Assembly (NCBI RefSeq): GCF_001431645.1
Contig: NZ_LLXU01000052.1
Coordinates: forward strand, 1 to 64,000
Direction: 5' to 3'
DNA: 64,000 nt
DNA from: Stenotrophomonas panacihumi
GTDB lineage: Bacteria; Pseudomonadota; Gammaproteobacteria; Xanthomonadales; Xanthomonadaceae
A model generated the notes under the pieces. The model made no database searches. It was not told the origin of the DNA and was given only the letters and a program-made list of their open reading frames with translations. Positions 9,747 through 17,242 of this stretch are shown one piece after another (the stretch's first letter is position 1; every line of letters begins with the position of its first letter). Position numbers and translations under genes: made by a program.

Positions 9747-10276
9747 CAGGGCGGGCCGCCAGGCGACGTGTTCTGGTGATCGGCCCGCCGGGGGCCGGCA
9801 AGAGCCACTTCGCCCGCCAACTGGGCGAGCGGCTCGGGCTGCCGGTGATCCACCTCGACGCGCATTACTGGTCGCCTGGCTGGGTCGAGCCCACGCCGGC
9901 CGAATGGGCGGCACGCCTGCCCGCGTTGCTGGCGCGTCCGGCCTGGATCATGGACGGCAACTATTCGCGCACGCTGCCGCAACGGCTGGCGGCCTGCGAC
10001 ACCGTCGTGTTCCTCGACTTGCCACGCTGGCAATGCCTGTGGGGCGTGCTGCGACGGGCATGGCTGGAACGGGGACGGGTGCGCGCGGACATGGCGGCGG
10101 GTTGTCCGGAGAAGCTGGACCCGGCCTTCCTGGGATTTACCTGGGGCTACCGCAGGCGTTCGCGGCCAGGGGTCATGCGGTTGCTCGCGCAATGGGAGGA
10201 TCGGGTGGCCGTGCATCGCCTGGTCTCTCGCGGGGAGGCCAGTGCATTCCTCGATGGCGTGTCGGCTCGCCGCTGA
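9743..10276 (+). CDS. P-loop nucleotide kinase-like protein (topology modulation/FlaR-like)
   Basis: 177 aa. The Walker A motif GPPGAGKS lies at about residues 14-21, followed by the small-molecule-kinase-like segment LPVIHLDAHYWSPGW and WIMDGNYSRTLPQRL. This pattern matches proteins annotated as DNA topology modulation protein or adenylate-kinase-like ATPase. No demonstrated substrate can be named. The start ATG 9743 overlaps the previous stop by four bases; this choice removes a much longer shadow N-terminus. It is the last gene of the M61 operon. Confidence 0.85.
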   Translation: MTGRAARRRVLVIGPPGAGKSHFARQLGERLGLPVIHLDAHYWSPGWVEPTPAEWAARLPALLARPAWIMDGNYSRTLPQRLAACDTVVFLDLPRWQCLWGVLRRAWLERGRVRADMAAGCPEKLDPAFLGFTWGYRRRSRPGVMRLLAQWEDRVAVHRLVSRGEASAFLDGVSARR

Positions 10277-10369
10277 AGCGCCCACCGGCGGTGCACCGCA
10301 GCCGCTTCGTCGCGCCTGCTGAGACCCGCCCGGCTATCCTGTCTTCCTTCCCAGCGGATACGAACAGCG

Positions 10370-11752
10370 ATGGCCAAGGCGAAGATCGCCTACGTCTGCA
10401 CCGAGTGCGGCGCCGAATTCAACAAATGGCAGGGCCAGTGCGGCGAATGCGGCGCCTGGAACACGCTCAGCGAGATCGTGCTCGAGAGCGCGGGCGCCAC
10501 GGCCAAGGCGCCGGCCGCCGCGCGTCGCAGCGGCTGGGCCGGCGCGGTCGAGCCGCCGAAGATCACCGCGCTCAAGGATGTGCGGCACAGCGAGCACGCG
10601 CGCGTGTCCACCGGCATCGGCGAGTTCGATCGCGTGCTCGGTGGCGGGCTGGTCGAGGGCGCGGTGGTGCTGGTCGGTGGCGACCCGGGCATCGGCAAGT
10701 CCACGCTGCTGCTGCAGGCGCTGGCGAAGATGGCCGCGCAGCTGCCGGTGCTCTATGTCACCGGCGAGGAATCACTGGCGCAGGTCGCCGGCCGCGCGGT
10801 GCGCCTGGACCTGCCGCTGGAGGGGCTCAACGCGCTGTCGGAAACCGGCATCGAGCAGATCCTGCAGCATGCCAGCGTCGCCCGGCCGAAGCTGATCGTC
10901 GCCGATTCGGTGCAGACGCTGTGGAGCGAGTCGCTCACCGCCGCGCCCGGCTCGGTGAGCCAGGTGCGCGAGAGCGCGGCGCGGCTGGTGCGCTATGCCA
11001 AGGAGACCGGCACAGCCGTGTTCCTCGTCGGCCACGTCACCAAGGAGGGTGGCATCGCCGGCCCGCGCGTGCTCGAGCACATGGTCGACGCCGTGCTCTA
11101 TTTCGAAGGCGATGGCGGCAGCCGCTTCCGCATCCTGCGCGCGTTCAAGAACCGCTTCGGCGCGGTCAACGAACTGGGCGTGTTCGCGATGGGCGAGAAG
11201 GGCTTGAAGGAAGTCGCCAATCCTTCGGCGATCTTCCTGTCCGGGGGCAGCACGCACCAGCCCGGCAGTTGCGTCATGGTGACGCGCGAGGGCACGCGCC
11301 CGTTGCTGGTGGAAGTGCAGGCGCTGGTGGACAGTTCGCCGCTGTCCAATCCGCGCCGTGTCGCCGTGGGTCTGGAACAGAACCGCCTGGCGATGCTGCT
11401 GGCGGTGCTGCATCGCCATGGTGGCGTGCTGGTGGGCGACCAGGACGTGTTCGTCAACGTGGTCGGCGGCATCCGCGTGCAGGAAACCGCGGCCGACCTG
11501 CCGGTGCTGCTCGCCGTGCTGTCCTCGCTGCGCGACCAGCCGCTGGCCGAGAAGACGATCGCCTTCGGCGAGGTCGGCCTGTCCGGCGAGATCCGCCCGG
11601 TGCCCAACGGCGAGGAACGCCTGCGCGAAGCGGCCACGCACGGCTTCAAGCGCGCGATCGTCTCCAAGGCCAATGCGCCCAAGAGCGGTGCGGTCAAGGG
11701 CATGGAGGTGATCGCGGTGGAGCGGCTCGCCGAGGCCATCGAGGCGGCCTGA
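10370..11752 (+). CDS. radA: DNA repair protein RadA
   Basis: 460 aa, standard RadA length. It has an N-terminal C4 zinc finger (CTEC near residue 8 and CGEC near residue 26), a RecA-like ATPase domain with Walker A GDPGIGKST, the RadA signature KNRFG near residue 260, and a C-terminal Lon-protease-like domain. RadA is a helicase that drives branch migration and processes recombination intermediates. A TATCCT-like -10 lies just upstream, so it is probably transcribed alone. Confidence 0.97.
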   Translation: MAKAKIAYVCTECGAEFNKWQGQCGECGAWNTLSEIVLESAGATAKAPAAARRSGWAGAVEPPKITALKDVRHSEHARVSTGIGEFDRVLGGGLVEGAVVLVGGDPGIGKSTLLLQALAKMAAQLPVLYVTGEESLAQVAGRAVRLDLPLEGLNALSETGIEQILQHASVARPKLIVADSVQTLWSESLTAAPGSVSQVRESAARLVRYAKETGTAVFLVGHVTKEGGIAGPRVLEHMVDAVLYFEGDGGSRFRILRAFKNRFGAVNELGVFAMGEKGLKEVANPSAIFLSGGSTHQPGSCVMVTREGTRPLLVEVQALVDSSPLSNPRRVAVGLEQNRLAMLLAVLHRHGGVLVGDQDVFVNVVGGIRVQETAADLPVLLAVLSSLRDQPLAEKTIAFGEVGLSGEIRPVPNGEERLREAATHGFKRAIVSKANAPKSGAVKGMEVIAVERLAEAIEAA

Positions 11753-11851
11753 GCCCGTCGCGGCGGGTGGGAATCGATGCGCTGCTGTGACAAGATGCGC
11801 GCGCCGCGCGAGACGCGGTCCGAATAAAACCAGACAAGGAGTAGGGGAAAC

Positions 11852-12244
11852 ATGGAGTGGATGCTGTTGCCGATCAAGCGTTATGCCGATTTCTCGGGTC
11901 GCTCGCGGCGCAAGGAATACTGGATGTACGTGCTGTTCAACCTGTTGCTGCTGGCGGTGTTCGGCACGCTGATGCTGGTCGGCGCCTTCGTCGGCCGTAG
12001 CGACGATGGTCCGGGCGCGGGCTTCTTCATCGCGCTGACGCTGTACGTGCTGGTGTCGCTGGCGCTGCTGGTGCCGTCGATCGCCGTGCAGGTGCGTCGT
12101 TTCCATGACCAGGGTCGTTCGGGCTGGTTCTGGCTGCTCAACCTGATCCCCTACGTGGGCGGTCTGGTCGTGCTGGTCTTCATGTGCCTGGAAGGCGAAT
12201 CGGGCGACAACGCCTGGGGCGCCGATCCCAAGCGCGCGGGCTGA
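11852..12244 (+). CDS. DUF805 family inner-membrane protein
   Basis: 130 aa with three or four membrane helices. The family hallmarks are present: FSGRSRRKEYWMYVLFN near the start, RRFHDQGRSGWFWLLNLIP in the middle and a GDNAWGADPK ending. An AGGAG ribosome site lies about 10 bases before ATG 11852. DUF805 proteins (YhaH/YhaI type) are small membrane proteins without a settled function. A strong bidirectional terminator follows. Confidence 0.9.
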   Translation: MEWMLLPIKRYADFSGRSRRKEYWMYVLFNLLLLAVFGTLMLVGAFVGRSDDGPGAGFFIALTLYVLVSLALLVPSIAVQVRRFHDQGRSGWFWLLNLIPYVGGLVVLVFMCLEGESGDNAWGADPKRAG

Positions 12245-12265
12245 GGCCCGTCGCAATGCGATACG

Positions 12266-12294
12266 AAAAGGGCGGCCCTCGGGCCGCCCTTTTT
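12266..12294. terminator. Bidirectional rho-independent terminator
   Basis: AAAAGGGCGGCCC (12266-12278) pairs with GGGCCGCCCTTTT (12281-12293), giving A-tract and T-tract flanks on both sides. It separates the plus-strand DUF805 gene from the convergent minus-strand DUF3606 gene, whose stop is at 12297. Confidence 0.93.
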
Positions 12295-12296
12295 CA

Positions 12297-12479
12297 TCAT
12301 GGATTCGGTGGCTTGTAGTCGCGCAGCTTGGTGGTCGTGGTGCCGACTTCGCGCACTGCTTCCTTGAGCTGGCTCTCGCTCAGGCCCAGTTCGCGGGCCC
12401 ACCAGCGCAACTCCCATTCCTCGTTGATGTTGACGTTCGCCATGTCCTGCGGGCGGCGGTCGTCTGCTGGGGTATTCAT
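12297..12479 (-). CDS. DUF3606 family small protein
   Basis: 60 aa. It begins MNTPADDRRPQDMANVNINEEWE and contains WWARELGLSESQLKEAVREVG, the DUF3606 signature (a predicted helical unit resembling a small DNA- or protein-binding motif). The upstream in-frame extension overlaps the DUF4142 gene and is rejected. DUF3606 proteins commonly sit near general-stress genes; function is unknown. It is the last gene of a four-gene minus-strand cluster. Confidence 0.85.
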   Translation of the reverse strand: MNTPADDRRPQDMANVNINEEWELRWWARELGLSESQLKEAVREVGTTTTKLRDYKPPNP

Positions 12480-12505
12480 GGGACGCTCCAGAAAGCGGAT
12501 GGGGA

Positions 12506-13099
12506 TCAACGGGTCGACACGGCGGCCTGCGCGCGCTCGAACGCTTCCGCCAGCCGTGTGCGGCTGGCTACCAGATAGGCGCGCGTGTCCGCGCCCTTGG
12601 CGGAGGGAAGCCATTCCGCATCCATCGCCTTGAGCGCATCGCCGTAGTCGGCGGTGGCGGCCTTGAGGAAGGCATTGCGGTAGCTGTTGGGTTCGTCTTC
12701 CATGCCGGTGGAGGCCGTGGTGGCCTGGCCGCGCGCGCGCCAGGCGCGCGAGCGCTCGCTCTCTTCCGCGCCGCGCTGCCGCACGTCGGCCAAGGCCCGC
12801 TCATGGTCGCGCACCATGCCGTGCGCGAAATCTTCCGACTTGCCGCCCACGCCGCGCGAAATGGCTTGCCGGGCCAGGTCGATCTCGTTCTGTTCAAAGG
12901 CAGCCAGCATGCCCAGCACCTGGCCGTCACCCTGCAGGGGAGTGCCCAAGCCGCTGCCGGTGATGACGGCAGGGCGGGGCGCGGGCGCCACTTCGGGTGC
13001 GGTGCGCGAGGCTTCGCTTCCCGGGCCGCCGCAGCCGGCGGCCACGAGCGCGGCGAACAATACAGGGCCGCTGCGCAGGCGCATGCGGTTCAGGCCCAT
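12506..13099 (-). CDS. DUF4142-like lipoprotein
   Basis: 197 aa from ATG 13099; ATG 13084 is an equally plausible start and avoids a 10-base overlap with the upstream gene. The N-terminus MRLRSGPVLFAALVAAGC is a lipoprotein signal with lipobox VAAGC. The mature part has a low-complexity linker, then a helical segment (LAAFEQNEIDLARQAISRG; MVRDHERALADV) resembling DUF4142, a ferritin-like helical domain of unknown role often found in envelope stress proteins. Membrane-anchored periplasmic location is inferred. Confidence 0.75.
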   Translation of the reverse strand: MGLNRMRLRSGPVLFAALVAAGCGGPGSEASRTAPEVAPAPRPAVITGSGLGTPLQGDGQVLGMLAAFEQNEIDLARQAISRGVGGKSEDFAHGMVRDHERALADVRQRGAEESERSRAWRARGQATTASTGMEDEPNSYRNAFLKAATADYGDALKAMDAEWLPSAKGADTRAYLVASRTRLAEAFERAQAAVSTR

Positions 13100-13350
13100 T
13101 GCGGCTGCGCGGCGGCCAGCAGGGGCAGGGCGGCGGGATCGGGGGCGTTGGCCGCTTCGCGGCAAAGGCCCTGCATGTGGAGGACGCGTTCGCCGATCAG
13201 CCCATGCTCGCTCACCGGTGCGCTGGCATAGAGGCCGGCGACATGGAAGCCGAGGATTTCCTCGGCACGTTCGCCCTGGTCGCTGATCAGGTGCGGGAGG
13301 AGGCGCTCGATGCGGGCGATTTCCTGCTGTACTTCATAGGGGGTTTTCAT
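13090..13350 (-). CDS. Small protein of unknown function
   Basis: 86 aa, soluble, mostly helical by composition (MKTPYEVQQEIARIERLLPH). I recognise no domain. It contains two His and two Cys spread through the second half, without a metal-binding spacing. It lies 14 bases after the upstream unknown gene and overlaps the DUF4142 start by 10 bases, so it is probably part of one transcript. Codon usage is GC-rich like the neighbours, supporting a real gene. Confidence 0.65.
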   Translation of the reverse strand: MKTPYEVQQEIARIERLLPHLISDQGERAEEILGFHVAGLYASAPVSEHGLIGERVLHMQGLCREAANAPDPAALPLLAAAQPQWA

Positions 13351-13364
13351 GACGTCTCCATTTT

Positions 13365-13643
13365 TTACGAGGCGTCGCCGAGGCGTCGCCAGCAGTCTGT
13401 CGCCAGACGTTCCAGGTGCGGCTGCGACCCGGGGGGAAGGAAGTGGGTCTGCAGCCGGTCACGGAACATGTCCATTCGCTGCTCCAGCGAAGAGCGCGGT
13501 GCTTGCAGATAGATGTCGCAGGCCAGCTTGACCACCGGCGAGAGAACGCTGAACTTGCTGATGCCCAACTGCTCGTGCGCATGGCGTTGCTGCCAGTGCG
13601 CGATTTCGGCCTGCACATCGATGACGGAAGGATCCCTGCTCAT
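13365..13643 (-). CDS. Small protein of unknown function
   Basis: 92 aa from ATG 13643 (MSRDPSVIDVQAEIAHWQQRH); ATG 13658 would add five residues. It is soluble and probably helical, with two Trp-rich regions (HWQQ near the N-terminus, CWRRLGDAS at the end) and a central segment VVKLACDIYLQAPRSSLEQR. I recognise no family. It is the first gene of the four-gene minus-strand cluster that ends with DUF3606. Confidence 0.65.
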   Translation of the reverse strand: MSRDPSVIDVQAEIAHWQQRHAHEQLGISKFSVLSPVVKLACDIYLQAPRSSLEQRMDMFRDRLQTHFLPPGSQPHLERLATDCWRRLGDAS

Positions 13644-13861
13644 TGGCTTCAGTCGCATCGCATGGATGGAGGAGTGACGCCACCCTAACGCGAGGTATGT
13701 CAACGCTCGATCAGCAAGGCGTATACAGGCATCGCATCATCGCGCGCGATGAACAGCTCAGTTTCGCGTGCAGGGCGTCAATGCCGATCACGCGATGCGT
13801 GCTGCACGCCACGATCACCGCGACGATCGGACGCTGTGGCTTTCCGACGCGGAGTCGTTCC

Positions 13862-14014
13862 ATGCGCCCACGTTCTTCCTCGCAGGCAGGTTCGAACACA
13901 CCGCATGAAAGCGCCGGCACCGGCGTGGCCAGGGCGTGGTGGAAATCGCTGCATCCGCTTGCATGGGCCCTGCTGGTGGTGGCGGTGGGGCTGGCGGCAT
14001 GGTTATGGCATTGA
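13862..14014 (+). CDS. Possible 50-residue single-pass membrane protein
   Basis: Fifty codons encode a Ser-rich hydrophilic head and one clear membrane helix at the C-terminus (PLAWALLVVAVGLAAWLW). Third-position GC is high in the helix-coding part. The frame overlaps the start of the DUF3182 gene by 16 bases, so the two may be coupled. There is no obvious ribosome site and the head region is less convincing as coding. The gap 13644-13861 upstream holds nothing I can assign. Confidence 0.4.
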   Translation: MRPRSSSQAGSNTPHESAGTGVARAWWKSLHPLAWALLVVAVGLAAWLWH

Positions 14015-15114
14015 GCGCGGGTGGCCGCGCGCTAGTAAGGGTGCATGCCTTGCGCATCCGCGATACCCCTGAAGGCGGGCACGAGCGCGCCACGCACGAC
14101 TGGGTGGCGCGACGCGTGGCGCAGCTGCTGCGCCTGCCTTACGCCGGCGTGGCGCGCGATGCGCAAGGTGTCGCCGAAGGCGCCTACTTCGTGCCGGATG
14201 ACACGCTCGATGCGCCCACCGCGTCGCGCTTGGGTATCGCCGACCGGGGTGACCTGCTCGGCGGCGTCGTGCCGCATGCGTTCCTCGCCACCAAGGTCAT
14301 CGCGCACGCGCTGGTGGATTCACCTGCCGCGACCATCGCGGGATGGAATGCCGCGGCGGCGCGCGTGCTGGCCGCGCACGCCTTGCCGGGTTACACCGCG
14401 TTCTCCGCCGCCGACGCGCGCCGCGCGCATGAGCTGCTGGCGCGCGAGGGCGGGGTAAGGCTCAAGCTTCCCACCGGCGTCGGCGGACGCGGGCAGTGGC
14501 TGATCGAGGACGCGCCGATGCTCGATGTCCTGTTGGCGCAGTTGCCCGAAGGCTATCTCGCGCGCCATGGCGTGGTGCTGGAAATGCATCTGGCGCGGCT
14601 GGCCACCTTCAGCGTGGGCGAGGTCGAATTCGGCGGGCAGTCCATCGCCTACCACGGCACCCAGTCGACGACGCGCGCGCGCGACGGGCACGAGGTATAC
14701 GGCGGCTCGGACCTGGAGGTGGTTCGCGGGACACTGGAGGCGTTGCTGGAAGCGCCGCTGCCTCCGCTGCAGCGGCAGGCCGTGGTGGCCGCGCATGCCT
14801 TCGACCGGGCGCTGCGCCAGGCCTGGCCGCAGTTGCACCTGTCGCGGCGCAACTACGATGTCGCCTGCGGCGAGGACGTGCACGGGCGGCCGCGATGCGG
14901 CGTGCTGGAGCAGTCCTGGCGGGTTGGCGGCGCCACCCCGGCCGAACTGGCGGCGATGACCGCCTTCGCGCGGGACCCGGCGCTGGCACGCGTGCGCGCC
15001 GCCACGCGTGAGTTGCACGGCCAGCGCGCGCCGTCTGGCGCGGAGGTGTATTACGACGCCGAGGATCCGGAACTCGGCCCGCTGGTGAAATACGTCACCG
15101 TTTCCGATGCATGA
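13999..15114 (+). CDS. DUF3182 family protein, ATP-grasp-like
   Basis: 371 aa from ATG 13999 (ATG 14005 is an alternative). The protein fits the DUF3182 family. Several stretches look like an ATP-grasp enzyme: a Gly-rich loop after a basic residue (LKLPTGVGGRGQWLI), an acidic strand LEMHLARLATFSVGEVEFGG, and a late segment with NYDVACG and VLEQSWRVGGATPAE. That fold would imply ATP-dependent carboxylate-amine or thiol ligation, but the assignment is my inference; no reaction is known for the family. The alpha/beta hydrolase begins 9 bases after the stop. Confidence 0.8.
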   Translation: MVMALSAGGRALVRVHALRIRDTPEGGHERATHDWVARRVAQLLRLPYAGVARDAQGVAEGAYFVPDDTLDAPTASRLGIADRGDLLGGVVPHAFLATKVIAHALVDSPAATIAGWNAAAARVLAAHALPGYTAFSAADARRAHELLAREGGVRLKLPTGVGGRGQWLIEDAPMLDVLLAQLPEGYLARHGVVLEMHLARLATFSVGEVEFGGQSIAYHGTQSTTRARDGHEVYGGSDLEVVRGTLEALLEAPLPPLQRQAVVAAHAFDRALRQAWPQLHLSRRNYDVACGEDVHGRPRCGVLEQSWRVGGATPAELAAMTAFARDPALARVRAATRELHGQRAPSGAEVYYDAEDPELGPLVKYVTVSDA

Positions 15115-15123
15115 GGAGGACCC

Positions 15124-15960
15124 GTGGAGGTCAAGCTTTCCACCTTGCAGATTCCCGTCCAGGACGCCGAAGTCGGCGCGACCCTGCTCACGCCCACGGG
15201 CATTCCCGGCGTGCTGTTCGTGCACGGCTGGGGCGGCAAGCAGCAGCACAACCTCGTGCGCGCGCGCGAGGCCGTGGGCCTGGGCTGCGTATGCCTGACC
15301 TTCGACCTGCGTGGCCACGAGGGCTGGGTGTCGATGCGCGAGACCGTCACCCGGCCGCAGAACCTGGCCGACATCATCGCCGCCTACGACCACCTGGCGT
15401 CGCTGCCTTACGTGGACCCGGGGGCCATTGCCGTGGTCGGACTCAGCTATGGCGGTTACCTCTCCGCCTTGCTGACGCGCGAGCGCCACGTGGCGTGGCT
15501 GGCGCTGCGCTCCCCGGCGCTGTACCGCGACGCGCATTGGGATGCGCCGAAGGTCGCGCTCAACCGCGAGCCGGACCTGATGGACTACCGGCGCAGCGAG
15601 GTGGCCGCGAGCGAGAACCGCGCGCTGGCCGCCTGCGCGCAATACGAGGGCGACGTGCTGCTGGTGGAGGCCGAGTGCGACACGATCGTGCCGCACCAGG
15701 TCATGCGCAATTACGCCAATGCGTTCTCCCGCGCCCGCTCGGTGACCTCGCGGCTGCTGCGCGGGGCCGACCACGCGCTGACGGTCAAGGAGCACCAGCA
15801 GGCCTACACGCGTTACCTGATCGACTGGCTGACCGAGATGGTGGTGGGGCGCCGCGTGGACGTCGCCAGCGAGGTCGTGGCCGAGCGCAAGCGCTTCGTG
15901 CACCCCTCGGCCGGGCACAAGGAGGGCGTGCCGCCGATGCAGCTGCGGGCCAATCGCTAG
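15124..15960 (+). CDS. Alpha/beta hydrolase
   Basis: 278 aa, GTG start at 15124 after a strong AGGAGG ribosome site that overlaps the DUF3182 stop region. Nucleophile elbow GLSYGG (Ser in the G-x-S-x-G position), oxyanion-hole region [10 protein letters not shown], and the late acid and His ([22 protein letters not shown]) make a complete catalytic triad likely. It resembles dienelactone-hydrolase or peptidase S9-like esterases. The close spacing suggests it acts in the same pathway as DUF3182. Confidence 0.88.
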   Translation: MEVKLSTLQIPVQDAEVGATLLTPTGIPGVLFVHGWGGKQQHNLVRAREAVGLGCVCLTFDLRGHEGWVSMRETVTRPQNLADIIAAYDHLASLPYVDPGAIAVVGLSYGGYLSALLTRERHVAWLALRSPALYRDAHWDAPKVALNREPDLMDYRRSEVAASENRALAACAQYEGDVLLVEAECDTIVPHQVMRNYANAFSRARSVTSRLLRGADHALTVKEHQQAYTRYLIDWLTEMVVGRRVDVASEVVAERKRFVHPSAGHKEGVPPMQLRANR

Positions 15961-15992
15961 CTGGCACGGGCGGGCATGGCTATCATCGCGCC

Positions 15993-16313
15993 ATGCCGCT
16001 GCGTCATTTCGTCCATGTCGTCGGGTTCCAGGTGCCGGTCGGCGCCGCGTTCGCGCGCGAGCCGATGCTGGTGATGCTGGACAAGGTGCCGGGCGAGGAG
16101 TGGCGCGCGGTGTTCCAGCTCTGCGTGGAAGAGTTGTCGCCCAGCCTGCTGCGCGAGCCCCCGCGCATCGAGGGCGACCAGGTGCAGGTGTTCCTGGCGC
16201 AGGCGCCGCAGCGTGCGCTGGCCGGCGAGATCCGCCGCTTCGTCGAACGGGTGAACCGCATGACCTTCCTGCGCGAGGGCAGCGCGATGCGTTCCGGTGG
16301 CGGCGCGGCCTGA
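15993..16313 (+). CDS. Small protein of unknown function
   Basis: 106 aa (MPLRHFVHVVGFQVPVGAAF), soluble, with no family I recognise. A TATCAT sequence at about 15980 could be a -10 element just upstream of ATG 15993, implying a very short leader. It lies between the hydrolase and the convergent CcsA-like gene. Codon usage matches the region. No Cys pairs or metal motifs are visible. Confidence 0.65.
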   Translation: MPLRHFVHVVGFQVPVGAAFAREPMLVMLDKVPGEEWRAVFQLCVEELSPSLLREPPRIEGDQVQVFLAQAPQRALAGEIRRFVERVNRMTFLREGSAMRSGGGAA

Positions 16314-16322
16314 GCCGCCGGG

Positions 16323-17120
16323 TCAGGCGGGCTGCACGCCGCGGATCAGTTCCAGCACGAACTTGCTGCCGAAGAACGCCAGCAGCAGCAGGCCCATCGC
16401 GGCGAGCGTCCAGTGCACCGCCTTGGTGCCGCGCCAGCCGTAGCGCCAGCGGCCCACCAGCAGTGCACCGAAGGCCAGCCACGAGAGCACGCTCAGCACG
16501 GTTTTCTGCATCAGGCGCTGGGCGAAGAAGTCCTCGACGAACAGCAGGCCGGTCAGCAGCGTGAGGCTCAGCAGCGCGAAGCCGACGGCGATCGTGCGGA
16601 ACAGCAGCGTTTCCAGTTCGGTGAGCGGCGGCAGTGCGCGCAGCCAGCGGTGGAAATCGCGGCGACGCAGCGCCCGCTCCTGCAGCCACAGCATCATCGC
16701 CAGCAGCGCGGCGATGGCCAGCGTGGCGTAGGCGAGCAGGGCCAGCCAGGCGTGCACTTCGAGGCGCCAACCCAGTGCCGCGCTCGGCTCGTGGCCGTGC
16801 CCGTGGTAGGCCAGCAGCAGCAGCGTGGCCAGCGGGAACACCACCACGCCCAGTGCCGCCATGCGCCCGCGCCCGCCCACCAGGGTGGTCAGCGCGGCCA
16901 TGCCCAGGCCCACCAGCGAGAGCGCGGCGAAGAAATGCATGTCCGGCCCGCCGGCGGTGCGGGTGGCGACCAGCACGTGGTACATCGCGTGCGCCGCCAC
17001 GGCCCCGCCGGCCGGCAGCAGCCAGCCGTGCGCCGGGCGCCCCTGCCGCGCCACGCTGCCCACGAGCAGGCCGGTGGCGACCAGGTAGAGCACGGTGGCG
17101 ATGAATACGAGGGGCGTCAT
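16323..17120 (-). CDS. CcsA/HemX-like cytochrome c assembly family membrane protein
   Basis: 265 aa with about eight membrane helices, fitting the YpjD/CcsA-like family (cytochrome C assembly protein fold). Features include the GWRLEVHAWLALLAYATLAIAALLA region and a late WRGTKAVHWTLAAMG segment, with His residues that in related proteins handle heme. It is divergent from ffh, the usual position of this gene in xanthomonads and pseudomonads. Its exact role in heme transport or signal-recognition biology is not established. Confidence 0.88.
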   Translation of the reverse strand: MTPLVFIATVLYLVATGLLVGSVARQGRPAHGWLLPAGGAVAAHAMYHVLVATRTAGGPDMHFFAALSLVGLGMAALTTLVGGRGRMAALGVVVFPLATLLLLAYHGHGHEPSAALGWRLEVHAWLALLAYATLAIAALLAMMLWLQERALRRRDFHRWLRALPPLTELETLLFRTIAVGFALLSLTLLTGLLFVEDFFAQRLMQKTVLSVLSWLAFGALLVGRWRYGWRGTKAVHWTLAAMGLLLLAFFGSKFVLELIRGVQPA

Positions 17121-17203
17121 CGCGGCAGTTTCGCATACCGCGGGCCGCCGCCGCAGGCCCCGATGTCGCGCCCGGCGGGCGCTCCCGGCCGGGCCGGGCG
17201 CTG

Positions 17204-17216
17204 CCGCTATAATCGC
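17204..17216 (+). promoter_or_regulatory. Sigma-70 -10 region of ffh
   Basis: TATAAT at 17208-17213 within CCGCTATAATCGC, 29 bases before the ffh start. A -35 is not clear (17185-17190 is CCGGCC). The same 13 bases occur at the rpsP promoter (20540-20552). Confidence 0.7.
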
Positions 17217-17242
17217 GGTCCGTTTCCCCTGGCACAGCGCGC

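Noticed and set aside
13749..14072. A second plus-strand frame overlapping the DUF3182 start
   Set aside because: Cys/Arg/Trp-rich with poor codon usage and no ribosome site; the other frame (13862-14014) is more protein-like.
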